A stretch of DNA of 64,000 nucleotides from Enoplolaimus lenunculus (GCA_030248215.1 JASANG010000206.1:56681-120680), one strand, 5' to 3'. Counted from the stretch's first letter, positions 11,551-23,341 are shown. Made by a program: numbers and translations. Notes: generated by a model from the sequence alone, not told the origin.

Positions 11551-11748
11551 CAGGGCCGGAGCAGCCACCTCCATTCCCCCATTTGATTAACCCCACCCCT
11601 AAAATGGTCCACATCCTAACCGGTTGAAAGAAAACTCGCCGAAGTTTTAAAATGCGTCTGGCTTCTCGGTCGCTTCGCTCGCAATTTTGGGGACTCCCAC
11701 CCTGGAATTGGGGAAGCCCTCACCCCTGGTCTGCTCCGGCAGTCAATT
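11551..11748. mobile_element. R9 MITE, about 198 bp
   Basis: Ends GGGCCGGAGCAGCCACC and the inverse GGTCTGCTCCGGCA. Interior CGCCGAAGTTTxAAAATG is shared with 21184-21370. Confidence 0.7.
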
Positions 11749-12052
11749 TATGAGAATATTTGTTCGATTTAAACGCAAAATCGACTGAAATTAATAGCTA
11801 AATACGCGTCGAACAAATATATACCAAACGAAATGTTTCCGTTTTACCAAATCCGTATGTTTTGTAATTTGTCAGCGGTTTCAGTAAAAGCATATCATAT
11901 TGCAACCAGTAGCTGGATAGTATTGGTCAAAAAAACTACTGTTGATGGATTACACGACAGTTTGCCAGGCTTAAGTTTTTTACACTTCATTATCGACTAT
12001 TTAAGTATGTCCGACCATTTAGGAATTCATTCAAACAATTTTTTTCTACATG

Positions 12053-12487
12053 TAGTGACCCGAATAGAAGGGGGTAATAAGAGGGGTCCCCATTTGAGTC
12101 CCAATCAATAGGAGTCCGTATCCCGAATACGAGGACGTAAGCAGATAGATTGACTGAAACTAAATTAGATTCCATAAATATCAATAATCTTTAATTGTAG
12201 TGCATAAATGACTAAAAAACCAAATAAAGTTCAGTTCGAAACTTTAAAGCATACTTAAAATTTGAAAGTACATTCTTAAGCATAACCTTGTGTTATCGCT
12301 CAAGCTATTGACACAAGACAAATAGACGTTTAATTCAACGGATAATTGCAGTACCGGGTATATATCAGTAACGAAGGGTGACGGAGGGTGGATTAAAAAT
12401 AAATCTCACTAGGCAACCAGATCACAAGGATTACCCTATGAAAAGGCCAAATTAATATCAGCAACCCCTCTATTCGTCTCAGTACAG
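12053..12487. mobile_element. R10 MITE, longest copy, about 435 bp
   Basis: Left end TGTAGTGACCCGAATAGAAG; right end is the diverged inverse CCTCTATTCGTCTCAGTACA. Nothing coding inside. Confidence 0.65.
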
Positions 12488-13440
12488 CGGTTTCTTCAAT
12501 AAACAATAATCGTTGCCTGTATACGGTAAAATAGAAATTTTGAAATTGAAATAATTTTTAAAATAAAAATGTTTATATCAAAATATAATTTTTACTCAAA
12601 TTTGCTAAAAATCGATACCAAGAAATGTACTCATTACTGGCGATCAGAGACGAAAATGGATCGAGATATGTGACCCATGACCCACCGTGGCCCTTGTATA
12701 TTTTTCATTTGACCCATGTGTCCCCCGACTCATAACCCAAGAAACCTTTATTATCCATTGTGACTCGTCAAAATTCTGACAAAATTTCACCCATGACTAA
12801 CGAACCATTTTCAACCGTGCTCGTGTTAAAGAAAGTACTGAACGTCGCCTAAGACAGATCAAGCCTATGTTGTAGACATATACACAAAATAGTACAGAGA
12901 TAAAACTAATAAACTTGTTTGTTTCTTTCTAATCATGTGATAAACTTAACATATTTTTGTTTTCCAAATACAACCGCAGTTTAATAGCATTCAAGGTTAA
13001 ACATTTGGCAATCATACATAAATATGCCAAAAACAGGTTGAAAAGATAATCCAGTCAACTTGGTTTCAATATTTACAACCGACACCAGCATATTTCCCAC
13101 AAAAAATGTCGGAACGCAACTTAAAACGTTAATAATACGTAAACAAAACGTATACAATATTCTTAAAGAATTATTATGTATCAACAAAATATGTTAAATA
13201 CATTTATTTTGTACACGTTTATAAAATTCAGTTGTGAAATGTCCAAAATACGTATGTGGATCGTTCCAGCTTTAATTATATAGAAAATGTTACAAGCAGT
13301 GTTGCGTTTTAGCGTAAAACTGCAATTTATAATGCAATATGCTAATGTTATAGAATCTGATAGTTTTTGCCATCGGCTGTTAAATTGTGTTATGATCTGT
13401 TCAACACATCTGAACAGCACAATAGACATTAACCAATATA
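12488..13440. other. Unassigned AT-rich DNA
   Basis: Very AT-rich with scattered chance ORFs under 85 codons on the minus strand. No gene supported. Confidence 0.3.
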
Positions 13441-13499
13441 TGTGACGCAGACCAAGATTTTATTTAAAAAAGGGTGTGATCTTACACGAAACTTAACAG

Positions 13500-13652
13500 T
13501 TCCGGAACAGAAAGGGGTGGTGGCTCCAACAAACTCGCGAGCGACAAGCCGGACGCAAACTTCGCCGATTTTGTTTCAACCAGTTAAGGTTTGGGACCCT
13601 ATAGGGTTGGGCCCCCTGATTGGGGGTATGGGGCGGAAGCTGCTCCGGCTCT
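13500..13652. mobile_element. R9-like MITE, short copy
   Basis: Ends TTCCGGAACAGAAAGGGG and GCTGCTCCGGCTC with GGGxCCCTATAGGG-like GC-rich interior. Confidence 0.5.
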
Positions 13653-13956
13653 GAAACTTATTATTTAAGCACTCGAAGCGAGCCAAAAAATACATTAAAC
13701 TTGGGGATCCAGTAGGTTATTCTAAGATCTATAAACACGCCTTTTAAGGGATATATCGATATGTATTGTATACGTAAACCAGAACTAAACCCGAAAAGGT
13801 CGTTATAGCCAGCTGTTAGTATTTCCGAACCGAAATCACCTAAAATCAATTTAAATGTAACACATTGCAAACATTTAACCATAAATAATTCAACTGTGAC
13901 AATTGAAAATTTGTCATTGCTTACTTTTAAATTTCAACTTAAGTTCCGTTATAAGC

Positions 13957-14155
13957 GGCCCATGTAAAGATCAGGGGCGGAACATTTTTCTGTGCGACTG
14001 CAAAAGAGTAAGGTTAAGCTTTAGACTTATTTTTTGCTTGGCTTAGGCTTTTATGAATATGCTCATTCTTACGCTTAGGCTTAGGCTTAGGCTTTAGGCT
14101 TAGGCTTAGGAATATGCTTACAATATTGTTCCGCCCACCTGTTTTTCATTGGCCC
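13957..14155. mobile_element. R1 MITE, complete, 199 bp
   Basis: Ends GGCCCATGTAAAGATCAGGG and GTTCCGCCCACC..TTGGCCC. It holds two separate TTAGGC arrays broken by an AATATGCTCATTCTTACG spacer. Confidence 0.85.
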
Positions 14156-14683
14156 GTTAATCTGAAGCACGTATTTGATCCGGTAATCAGGGTAAAATTA
14201 ATGTGATAGTTTGGTTTTAATGTACTTCTCGTTCAGTGCCAATATACCAATTAATAGTCGAGTTATTTGGGTACAAGAGATCGTTTTGCTTGGATAAAAC
14301 GGAGTAACAGAGGTTAATGCCCCCATCAGCACCGTTTGTTATTTTGGTTCAGTGGTTTTTCCGCACTGACCCGAGAATTTCGTTTTTGAAATTTTTTACA
14401 AACCAGAACCCGAACATTTTTCGATTATCCTGGCTTTACGTCGTCCCTGGTTTAACACCACTGTAACGAAGCTAAAGTAGAATTATAAATAAACTGATTT
14501 TTATTCTCCATTTCAGCTATTTTTCTACAATCAAATAAACACCAAAAACACAAAGCAACACAAAACATAATCATAGTGTAATAAAAAAACATTAATGCAT
14601 ATCAGAAGACAAAATCAGGCGACCAGTAGGGAACCGTGATTAGACGAGGGTGCGGCGGTCAGTGTTACTCCCGGGATAACTTT

Positions 14684-14774
14684 TGCTTCTCGCCAGAAAA
14701 GTTTCAACAATAATTGTAAAGTCATGTGTAGCCATGCCATTGAATTAAAGTTGAAACTTTTCTGGCGAGAAACA
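14684..14774. repeat. Perfect 22-bp inverted repeat with about 44-bp loop
   Basis: TTCTCGCCAGAAAAGTTTCA on the left is matched exactly by TGAAACTTTTCTGGCGAGAA on the right. It could fold as a strong hairpin or be a very short TIR element. Confidence 0.8.
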
Positions 14775-14789
14775 AAATGACAATGAAAG

Positions 14790-14923
14790 TGAGTCAAGCT
14801 CCTATAGCTCAGAGTGACAACGGTATTAACGCCTCGCGCTCCAGCCTGTAAGATACGAATCCCAGCAAAAAAAGTAGGTCTCAGATGAAATAGAAAATAT
14901 TCATGTAAGATAGGGCTAAATTA
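14790..14923 (+). mobile_element. R6 copy, tRNA-like part only
   Basis: AGCTCCTATAGCTCAGAGTG resembles an A box and GATACGAATCCCAGC a B box. AATAGAAAATATTCATGTAA matches the R6 right part; the left third is missing. Confidence 0.55.
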
Positions 14924-15123
14924 AAATTGTCTATTTTAGAGGTCATGCGATGTATCTCGCTCACTACGCCAGCTCAAAAAACATTTACATTATGTTATGC
15001 TGTCCCGAAATGAAATTTTGACTGCGCTCTTGATTGAAGATATGTACTCCTGTCGTGATTTCTGCTACGATTAACCATGACGCGTTATCTCTCTAAAATC
15101 CTATTGAGTTGTACCGTTTAAGC

Positions 15124-15553
15124 GGCCAATGTAAAGAACAGGGGCGGAACATTATTTACAAGCATATTCCTAAGCCTAAGCCTAAGCCTAAGTTTTAGCC
15201 TAAGCGTAAGAATGAGCATATACCTAAGCCTAAAGCCTAAGCGTAAGAATGAGCATATTCCTAAGCCTAAGTCTAAGTGTAAGAATGAGCATATTCCTAA
15301 GCCTAACCCTAAGCGTAAGAATGAGCATATACCTAAGCCTAAAGCCTAAGCGTAAGAATGAGCATATTCCTAAGCCTAAGTCTAAGCGTACGAATGAGCA
15401 TATTCCTAAGCCTAACTCTAAGTGTACGAATGAGCGTATTCCTAAGCCTAAGCCTAATTCCTAAGCCTAAGCCAAGCAAAAAATTAGTCTAAAACTTTAC
15501 CTTACTCTATTGCAGTCCCACAGACAAACTCTCCGCTTCTGTTGCTTACATGA
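15124..15553. mobile_element. R1 MITE, longest copy, about 430 bp, expanded interior
   Basis: Ends GGCCAATGTAAAGAACAGGG and a worn inverse. The interior has expanded into several 55-60 bp units of CCTAAGCC words plus GTAAGAATGAGCATATxCCTA. The expansion makes an artefactual Lys/Pro-rich ORF. Confidence 0.85.
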
Positions 15554-15559
15554 TCTGTT

Positions 15560-16990
15560 TAAGCTGTTCCCATAGCTATACAATTTCATGTCTATTCGCG
15601 ATCATAATAATTCTAAAACTCAACCCACGTTTACGTTTTGAACCATATACGTGATTCTATTCTGTCGGAAGACGACACCAAAAAAAATGATAATTTATGC
15701 AAAACAAAGGCTCATTAGAATATTGACCAAAAATGATCAGAAAATACAAGGTTGCGATACCCGAACCGCGCTGTCACGCAAGCACCGGTTGATTTAGGTA
15801 CAATAATAATAATTAAACAGTAAAATCTATTTGATATGTAATTTAAATATATTTAAAATATCATAAATAAGCGTAATTAATGCGTGACTTTGAATAGAAA
15901 TTTCAACCGCCCCTTAAAACCGTCAAACTGAATTCGATAAATATTTTCAAAATCATTTCAAACATTTCTCAGCTCTCTTGAGTCATATTCACCTGGTTTT
16001 GTTGAGTTGAAATCAACGTCAAAAACACGACCTATTGATGTTGTGTCAGAAATTCGTTCTTGTATTCTTTCAACAACAACACAAAGGGTATTTATTTGAA
16101 AAACAACAGCGAACACTGTTGTATCTTGTAAGGCACAAGGTATATGGTTCCGAAGAATAGTTGGCCGGTTTATATGGCTCCAACGATATATTAATTCCAG
16201 TAAAACAGTTTTGATTTTAGTTATAATCTAGAAAATGTACATTATTCACTGTTTTTTTAATTATATACAGAGTTCAAACAAACAGTATAGTTCCAAACCT
16301 TTTCAATAGGGTTCATATTTACGATGATATATACGTAATTTGTTCAAGCCGATGTCTGCACACTGAGATACTTGGACACAACAGTAAGCAACTGATGTGT
16401 ACAAAGAAATGTACCCATCCTGGCGCTACGAGTTTGGTCGTTTCATAATTTGTCGCCCGGTATCGAGCGACAACTTGTAATCCAAGGTTTCGTCGACTCG
16501 ACCAATTATTGTCGACCTATCATTTAACTTTGACTCAGGTTTACGATTAAGCTTAGGATTTGGCTTATACTTTTTGATCTGCCTTAGTATGTTCATACCC
16601 AGGTAATGTTGACCGCTTCTAATTATATATGTTGATCGAATTTCGCTATTTCAAACGAGTTGTATTTTTAATACTAATCCCAGGATCCAAGACATGTTGT
16701 ATGCCCCAACTCACCGCAAAAATGGTATCCGGTAAGTTACAAACGTGAACGAAATACGCGGAATGTATATTTGAAATATCAAGGAACGTTTTCCACTAAG
16801 AGTATCAATCAAACTTTCCTGTTGATGATTGTCAAGAGCTTAAACTGAGCAATGGATCCAGGTTGAAATTGACCCTGCGTAACTGGTGCTGTTAGAACCA
16901 TTTACAACCTACTAATGACACTGCTTGCAGTTGTCGAAACGTATTCTGTCGAGTTGAACAGAAAACATATAAAAAATGAGTTAATTTTAC
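15560..16990. other. Unassigned AT-rich DNA
   Basis: No gene supported. A small hairpin TTGTCGC/GCGACAA lies near 16460-16482. Confidence 0.3.
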
Positions 16991-17000
16991 TTGGGTAGTA

Positions 17001-17317
17001 TCAAGATTGTATGATGTATAACTTCAGCAAGAGTATGCAACTGGGTACATTCTGTGTAAGATAAAATGTGTCCGGTACGCGTTGTGTTTTCGGCCTACCC
17101 CCCCTTATTTAGATAGGGATACAACTTGTGAGAACGTTGGTAATTTATATATCCGGCATTAAAAATGTTCCGCTTACAGTTAAATTTAAGGTTATTGCAT
17201 GTGAGAGAGTGACACCCTGTAAAACAAGAGGGAGTCGACGCAATACGCAGCGTTCGGCAGCCATTTATGTACCATGCGGAACCCGAGAGTTGCACACTCT
17301 TGTATCATGCACTCTTG
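17001..17317. mobile_element. R7 MITE, about 317 bp
   Basis: Left CAAGATTGTATGATGTA, right the inverse GTATCATGCACTCTTG. Inner inverse motifs CGCGTTGTGTTTTCGGCC and CACACTCTTG are as in 41204-41511. Confidence 0.75.
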
Positions 17318-17363
17318 GTAGTGTCAAGAGTTCATTAAGTATGATTGTAAATCTTGCGAATTT

Positions 17364-17561
17364 AGCCAATGTTACTTTTAGCGGCGTAACAGTAGATTAA
17401 GCGTATTCCTAAGCCTAACCCTATACCTAAGCGTTGGAAAAATGAGTTCCTAAGCCTAAACCCAAAGCCTAAGCCTAAGCAAAAAAGTGTAATCTAGAAT
17501 CTAAACCTACTTTTTTATAGACCCACCAGAACCTGGACGCCCCTTAAAGTAAACGTGGGCC
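17364..17561. mobile_element. R2 MITE, about 198 bp
   Basis: Ends GCCAATGTTACTTTTAGCGG and GACGCCCCTTAAAGTAAACG..GGGCC. Interior CCTAAGCC arrays and AATCTAGAATCTAAACCTAC. Confidence 0.82.
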
Positions 17562-17682
17562 GCAGTTTTTAGCAATTAATCTTTTAGCATCACGTGGGCG
17601 TTTTTCCGTCAACCCCCTCCAATTAATGGGGGTGGGTGAATGCTCAGTTTAACGTCAAAGAATTAAGTAACGCGCACCGTGT

Positions 17683-17797
17683 TCCCCCCTTAATCTAGAA
17701 AATTTTCAACCTTGCTTGTAACTCATTGAAAACCCTTGAATGCCCCCTCTGAAAATTCTTTAGCCCCCCTAGCAAGGTGAGCTTGCTACGGGCCTGA
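17683..17797 (-). mobile_element. R8 hAT-like MITE, partial
   Basis: On the minus strand it begins CAGGCCCGTAGCAAGCTCAC and carries TTCAGAGGGGGCATTCAAGG. The second end is missing. Confidence 0.65.
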
Positions 17798-18165
17798 TAT
17801 CGCAGTGTTTGTGTTACAGATTTAGTGCGCAAAGGTCGCCACAATGCCCACTCGTTAATCAGGGAGGGGGGTACTGTCATATTGACCCCACGTGAAGATG
17901 TTTACAGTTTTGAAGGTCTCGTTTTTAAGGTACTCAAAATTGAGTCATTTATTTATTTATATAATAATGATTCGCAAGCCCTTTTATATAAAGGTCGTTC
18001 AATAAATGGAACACATTTTAAAACCGCTGTACAAATGTGAAGCCACAAATTTTACGCAAAAACGACCCACAGTAAATTATTTACTCTTTTAGTGCAATTG
18101 AAAATATAGCAAATGAAAATGTAGGTTTGTGGTTAATGGTTCCGGTGTCACGGGATACTTATTCC

Positions 18166-18356
18166 GGCTCATGTATAGAACAGGGCCGGATCGTTTTCCG
18201 GAGGGGCTATAATAGAGTCAGTTTAAGCTTTAGACTAATTTTTTTGCTTAGGCTTAGGCTTAGGCTTAGGCTTAGGAATAGGCTCATCCATACGCTTAGG
18301 CTTAGGCTTATGAATATGCTTATACTACTGTTTCGGCCCTGTTCTATACATGGGCC
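18166..18356. mobile_element. R1 MITE, GGGCCGGA variant, 191 bp
   Basis: Ends GGCTCATGTATAGAACAGGG and CCCTGTTCTATACATGGGCC. Interior TTAGGC arrays are long and nearly perfect. Confidence 0.85.
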
Positions 18357-18399
18357 ATTCTTCCGTCCACACGTTTGAATTCTTCCCCCGGATGTATTA

Positions 18400-19800
18400 G
18401 ACTAAATTACACTAACTTAATTTTTGCCTGCTCACAATATAATTCTTTCCACCGTACGTTTTTCTGACACCAGTCATAGTAGAATAGTTTCCTGTGTTGG
18501 ATTTCACCCCCTTCGAACCGACATCTTCAAACGGTTGTACAATTTGTTTCAGAATATCAACTTTATAAAATATGAATATTGCCTTTCGATCTGTAAAACT
18601 TATAAAATTTCTTAGCCCCCAACAAAGTTTACTTTTTTGCCAACGCAATTTTTTGCATGCCCGAGCCCCAGTTCTGAAATTTGTGATCTGAAACAAAAAA
18701 AAATTTGATTTTTATATAACAAAAACCGTATATTGCGAAACATTGTTGGATTCGGTTTTTGGATTCGTCTATTTCGCAACCGAGTTCAAAATCTGAACCG
18801 CCAGTTCTAGCCGAATCCGATATTTTCTTGTCACCCTGGTCATGTCCGTTCGCAGAACAAATATTAATTGTTTTTGGTCTTAAACGACGTGGAAATTTCC
18901 CAAATTATTGCGTGTTATTCGAAAAATTCACTTTAAAACCTTCCATTTTCATCTTTTTTGCGTGAAAAATATAACATTTTTCTGTTAAAATCGAAATTCG
19001 GTAAGATTTCGCAATATTGAACGCCTCGCTATGCATTGGAATTGCACACAACGTTGCACGCAAATGTACCCGAAGATTGCAGTATACGCGTACATAATGT
19101 ATATAACAAATACAACAGTGCTGAATATATAAGCCAGATGCATTTAATGCGATGTTACCCAATAGTCTAATAGGGACAAAACGTGTCCCAAGCTGCCCCG
19201 GTTATAACGTGAACCCCGCATAAATTTAATGAAAAGAGTTAAACCAAAGGTTGGAAATGGATTAATTTGGTACAGTTCAACCAGAGGAAAATCCATGCAC
19301 GGGAAGAATCAGACCACGTCTTTATTTGGAGAAAGTTAAACCAGAATGTGGGAAACGATTAAACTGGCATGTTGTTCTTCCGGCGGAAGAAATATACTAG
19401 CTTAATAGTTCCGGGTGACAATTTAAACGGGGAAAGAATTAAACGTGACACCGACAGTGATACATTTCGGTTAGTCTGCCTGTGGCAGTGGTTGACCAAA
19501 AATTGTCCGGTTTTTTTAAATTTAATTATACTTCAATTTACCAGCACCGTCCCTGTTTATTTCACATTTAAATATAAATTTTTGAAAAATTCGATTTTTA
19601 AGGTCCCAAAGACAGATCTTTGATACACAACTTCGTATCACCGTTAAAACGACAAAAACATGCAATCACTCGGCATTAGACTTGCATAAACCTAATTAGG
19701 TGAAAAAATAAAAAACTGAAGTCTTGAATATTAATTCTAACTCAAATGACACCCTGAACAAGCGACGGCTTATACCATAAAGCAATATTTCGTAAAAACC
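18400..19800. other. Unassigned AT-rich DNA
   Basis: No gene or clear repeat ends. Diverged GAATCxxxACC..TTAAACC words occur from 19240 to 19450. An isolated TTAGGC-like patch near 19810-19855 is probably an R1 or R2 fragment. Confidence 0.3.
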
Positions 19801-19954
19801 GTTCACCAGCCTATTCAAAACACGGCCAATGTTCCTAAGCCTAAACCTAAGTATATGGCGGCAGCCAGGGTAGCGGCGCAAGCTACCAGCCCATGAGATG
19901 TTGGCCCCTTGAATAAAGTATCAACCATGGATACAGCTGTGGTTTTAAAGCCTT

Positions 19955-20088
19955 TAATTCTAAGATTAAGCAGTATCATATAGAGCATTTCACGAAAATT
20001 TTGCTGCAGTTGTGGTGGGACTCGAACCCATGACGTACGACTTACCTGTCCGCAGATCTAAACCACTATTAAGCTACGCAGACATGCA
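19955..20088 (-). mobile_element. tRNA-derived SINE-like element
   Basis: On the minus strand GCGTAGCTTAATAGTGG fits a Pol III A box and ATGGGTTCGAGTCCCAC a B box with a near-complete T arm. The acceptor stem does not pair, so it is not a working tRNA. An A/T-rich body follows. Confidence 0.6.
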
Positions 20089-20221
20089 AACTTTTCGCTA
20101 CAATGGCTCTATATATACCGTGAGTTTGGTACTACAAGATACGTATATGAATACGCCGCGAAACGGTCCGAGCTGGAAGGCGAACTTTTGTCGCACAAAA
20201 AATTTTCTATTTCATCTGATA

Positions 20222-20305
20222 TCTAATTTCAAGCTCGGATTTCAACCCCGGATTTTAATAGTTGAAGGGCATTTTGCTAACACTAAGCTATAAGACATTG
20301 ACGCT
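20222..20305 (-). mobile_element. Second tRNA-like SINE head, degenerate
   Basis: On the minus strand TATAGCTTAGTGTTAGC resembles an A box and CGGGGTTGAAATCC a worn B box. Confidence 0.4.
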
Positions 20306-20354
20306 TTGGTGCTTACTTGCTCATAGACTTCATTTGAGAGCTGGATAAGAGTTA

Positions 20355-20600
20355 ATGTTCACACCTCGCGGTCGGACTAAGGGTGGCGCTGTACTTGTAG
20401 TCCGTTGCCGTCCATCACCCGTCTGGTGCCGTTCGTCACCGAACCTCACCCGTACGGCTTCGTCCGTCACCGTACGTCATCCGTACGACGCCGTCCGCTA
20501 CCGTCCGTCACCACACATCATGGTTCAGTATTGTGCCACGATGCCGTACGGGTCACAGACGGCGCCGTACACCACCAACAGTATAGAGCGTCCCTAAAGC
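20355..20600. repeat. CCGTACG/CCGTCCG GC-rich repeat region
   Basis: Dense GTCCGTCACCGTACGTC-type words, the largest such patch. It makes overlapping chance ORFs on the plus strand. Confidence 0.65.
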
Positions 20601-20650
20601 TGCCACAATCATGTGGGTGTACGAAACAGCTGTGCCTACAGCACCAATAC

Positions 20651-20922
20651 TTAACACCTTCTCACATTGAGTTGCCTGTAGGCAACTCAGCGCAGTGTAT
20701 ATACGTTAAATAGTATATATCTCATCGTGTTTAACAATTGCAACACGTATACATAGTACTAAATCACCACAAGACGTGAGAGCAGCCTCGGCCTCGAGCG
20801 TCAAGCTCCTATAGCTGAGTAGTGATGGTATACGCCTCCCACTCCAGTCACTGGAGTTCGAATCCTAGCATAAAAGTATTTCTTAGGGGAAATAGAAAAT
20901 ATTCTTGTGAGAAAGGGTTAAA
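20651..20922 (+). mobile_element. R6 piggyBac-like MITE with tRNA-like core, about 272 bp
   Basis: Starts TTAACACCTTCTCACATTGA and ends GTGAGAAAGGGTTAA, so both ends hold TTAA next to a CCC/GGG-type terminus. Inside, TATAGCTGAGTAGTGATGG is A-box-like and GGAGTTCGAATCCTAGC B-box-like. A separate short palindrome GTTGCCTGTAGGCAAC lies near the left end. Confidence 0.82.
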
Positions 20923-21183
20923 TCAGATAGAAAAATGACGTGTAGGCAAAAATTTCGTGAGGCCAAAACTGCAGAACCGGTAAAACCGTTCTGATATTAA
21001 ATATAAACATATGCTAAACAATAAATTATTCACGGCACAAGGAACTTCAAATTCTTTGTTTCTTCTCTTTGTTCTATATTTCTCTTGGTTGACGCGTCAA
21101 ATGTCAAGCTGTAAAAACGGCATATAATTTTCTTAATGAATTTAGATCTAAAGTAAAATGGCTAAGGCTGAGGTTGTACAGAC

Positions 21184-21370
21184 AGGTCCGGAGCAGCCAC
21201 CACCCATACCCCCAATTTGGGAGGCCACACCCTTACAGAGGCCCAACTCTAACGGGTTGAAACAAAAACCGCCGAAGTTTCAAAATGGGTCTGGCTCGCT
21301 TCGCTTGCGAGTATGGGAGGCCTCCACCCTGGAGTCCGAGGAAGCCACTACCCCTGTCTGCTCCTGGCAC
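21184..21370. mobile_element. R9 MITE, about 187 bp
   Basis: Ends GGTCCGGAGCAGCCACCACC and GTCTGCTCCTGGCAC; the interior matches 11551-11748. Confidence 0.7.
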
Positions 21371-21504
21371 TGTGCGTAGGCGCAGTTTTAAGTAAACCAA
21401 GATTTTAGATTAAAATAGAAGAAGATTGACTCGAGTTTGAATGTTGATGTTTTCGATAAACGCACAACGCCAAGTTGAATTTCTTTATCCCACAGCAAAG
21501 TCAG

Positions 21505-21694
21505 GATTGGAAGCTTCAAAAATTAGTACTGCTTAACAGAACTGCACGGTTGGGACGACCCCATTTTCCGAAGTAAATATACACGATTTTCCCCGAAATT
21601 TCTCCGAAAGATATGGCCACGCCGGCAATCGAACCTCGGACTTCTCGCTCGCGCGTCAAGTGTGCTACCCATTACACCACGCGGCCGATATCAT
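21505..21694 (-). mobile_element. tRNA-derived SINE (family with AACCGTGCAGTTCTGTT body)
   Basis: On the minus strand the head is GGCCGCGTGGTGTAATGGGT, with D stem GTGT/ACAC, then AGGTTCGATTGCC. The seven-base acceptor stem GGCCGCG pairs with CGTGGCC (one G-U). The anticodon stem does not pair. The body includes AACCGTGCAGTTCTGTT, shared with 29300-29466. Confidence 0.7.
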
Positions 21695-21699
21695 AATTT

Positions 21700-22400
21700 C
21701 CCCTGGTGGTATACGAGTATGTATGTGTCTTAACATTACACACTACACATACACCAGCTACACTGCGCATACCCACACTGCTTGCTGGTTACCAATTTGG
21801 CAAAAAAATATCCTTTATTTTGAAAACCTAAAACTTAAAGTAAACTCTGGTTTATCTGTGAAGTCATGTTTCTGCAACCCAAACGTCTGATCCAATGTAC
21901 CGCAATGAGTGATTTTCATAAAGAACCTTAGGCCTTCAACTTATTAAATTAAGATATACAAAATTTTGACAAATAAACTTACGTTAAAGTATTCATTTTA
22001 ATAAACAGACATCAAATCTGACACTTTGTCATCAATAAAGCTAACTTAAAATGCACTTGTTATTGCAACTTTATTCCAATAGGAAAAAAGTTACTGTAAA
22101 GGTTTCGCTATGCTTGACGTACCGCGCCGTCTGCAATATCATGCGTGCACCAGGTAACTGTTGATTCTTTAGTGCAAAATTGATCATATTTCGAATTTAG
22201 GCGGATGCAAATAAAATTATATCGAATGTAAAGATCACAGGTGTCAACTAATTTATACTCTCGGGGCATATAATCGTAAATTTCCCGTTTCAATTACAAT
22301 TAATACGACATACCATACCGTAATCTCAATAGAATTGTTTGATATCAATCAAAATATTAGCTATTGATGGCAGGTATTCGTAGGTGCGAAGTATAAACCC
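21700..22400. other. Unassigned DNA
   Basis: Includes a CA/TA-rich patch at 21720-21780. No gene supported. Confidence 0.3.
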
Positions 22401-22404
22401 TTGA

Positions 22405-22642
22405 TACTTGTTACTTTAAGGGGCTTCCAGGTTTTTGGTTGGCCTGTAAAACAGTAGGTTTAGATCCTAGATTATATTTTTTTGCTTAGGCTAAGGCTTA
22501 GGCTTAGGCTTAGGAATGCATTTTTGCAACGCTTAGGCTTAGGCTTAGGCTTAGGAACAAATTATTATACAACGATTAGGCTTAGGCTTAGGCTTAGAAA
22601 TACGCTTAATCTACTGTTACGCCCCTAAAAGTAACATTGGCT
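22405..22642. mobile_element. R2 MITE, 238 bp
   Basis: Ends TTGTTACTTTAAGGGGCTTC and TACGCCCCTAAAAGTAACAT. Three TTAGGC arrays are separated by near-identical GGAATGCATTTTTGCAACGC-type spacers. Confidence 0.82.
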
Positions 22643-23129
22643 ATTGACACAGATTTAATCAAGGTTAAGCTCCGGCAGAAAATCAGGCTCTGGCTGCTGT
22701 AGGAAGCAATGTCGGTAATATAATTTCCAGTTTGCAAAAATTGTATCGTTCGGTGTGTTTGACTTTACCTTTTGGCACAAGTATGAAGAGTTATTACTCG
22801 GAATTTCTAAAAAATAAGCCTACAACCACAATTTTTGACAACATTTTGAAGATATTTTCTAAAATTAGCAAATTAAACATTATTTTAACTACTCGTATAG
22901 TTCCGCTACGCCAATGGCTGCGACAAATTTTATTGATCTCCGGTTCCGGCACCGGTATTTTGCAGCTTCAGTTGCAAGCCGTTTATTGTGATAACCATTT
23001 TAAAAAATTTTATTTCAGTAAATGTTTGAAGTGCTTTACTAAAATAAATTTTCTCACAATGATGACCAAAATATAGCTATAACAATTTTCTTTAGAACTT
23101 TGGCCAGAAGTTTAATAAGGACAAATATT
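22643..23129. other. Unassigned DNA with a 114-codon chance-like ORF
   Basis: The plus-strand frame at 22732-23076 is Lys/Ile/Leu-rich with no recognisable domain. I do not call it a gene. Confidence 0.3.
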
Positions 23130-23271
23130 AGTCTAACTGACTCCGCCTGAGTCAAATTCGACTCACTAAGTCACACGTTTGACACTGGCGGAGTTGAATT
23201 TAATCCAGTTTGTGTAGTCCCGTACAGCCTATTTCGGAAAGGGTGAATTTGACTCACCATTTTTTGCAGTG
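23130..23271. mobile_element. R4 MITE, one end missing
   Basis: Right end GACTCACCATTTTTTGCAGT intact; interior GAGTCAAATTCGACTCA words. Confidence 0.7.
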
Positions 23272-23341
23272 TATAAAGCAGGTACTAATAGTTGGTGATA
23301 GACCTTGTAACTTTCGTTTCAAGCAGTTGCCAGCTTTATTA

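Noticed and set aside
15249-15464. ORF of Lys/Pro/Ser repeats, and similar LRLRLR ORFs at 18127, 26595 and 61798
   Set aside because: They are translations of TTAGGC arrays inside R1 and R2 elements, not genes.
20355-20713. Plus-strand ORFs rich in Arg, Ser, Pro
   Set aside because: They lie on the CCGTACG/CCGTCCG repeat patch.
21612-21692. Functional tRNA gene
   Set aside because: Acceptor and D stems pair but the anticodon stem does not, and a SINE body follows; the same holds for the other tRNA-like heads.
22732-23076. 114-codon plus-strand ORF
   Set aside because: Composition follows the AT-rich background, with no domain, splice partner or start context.
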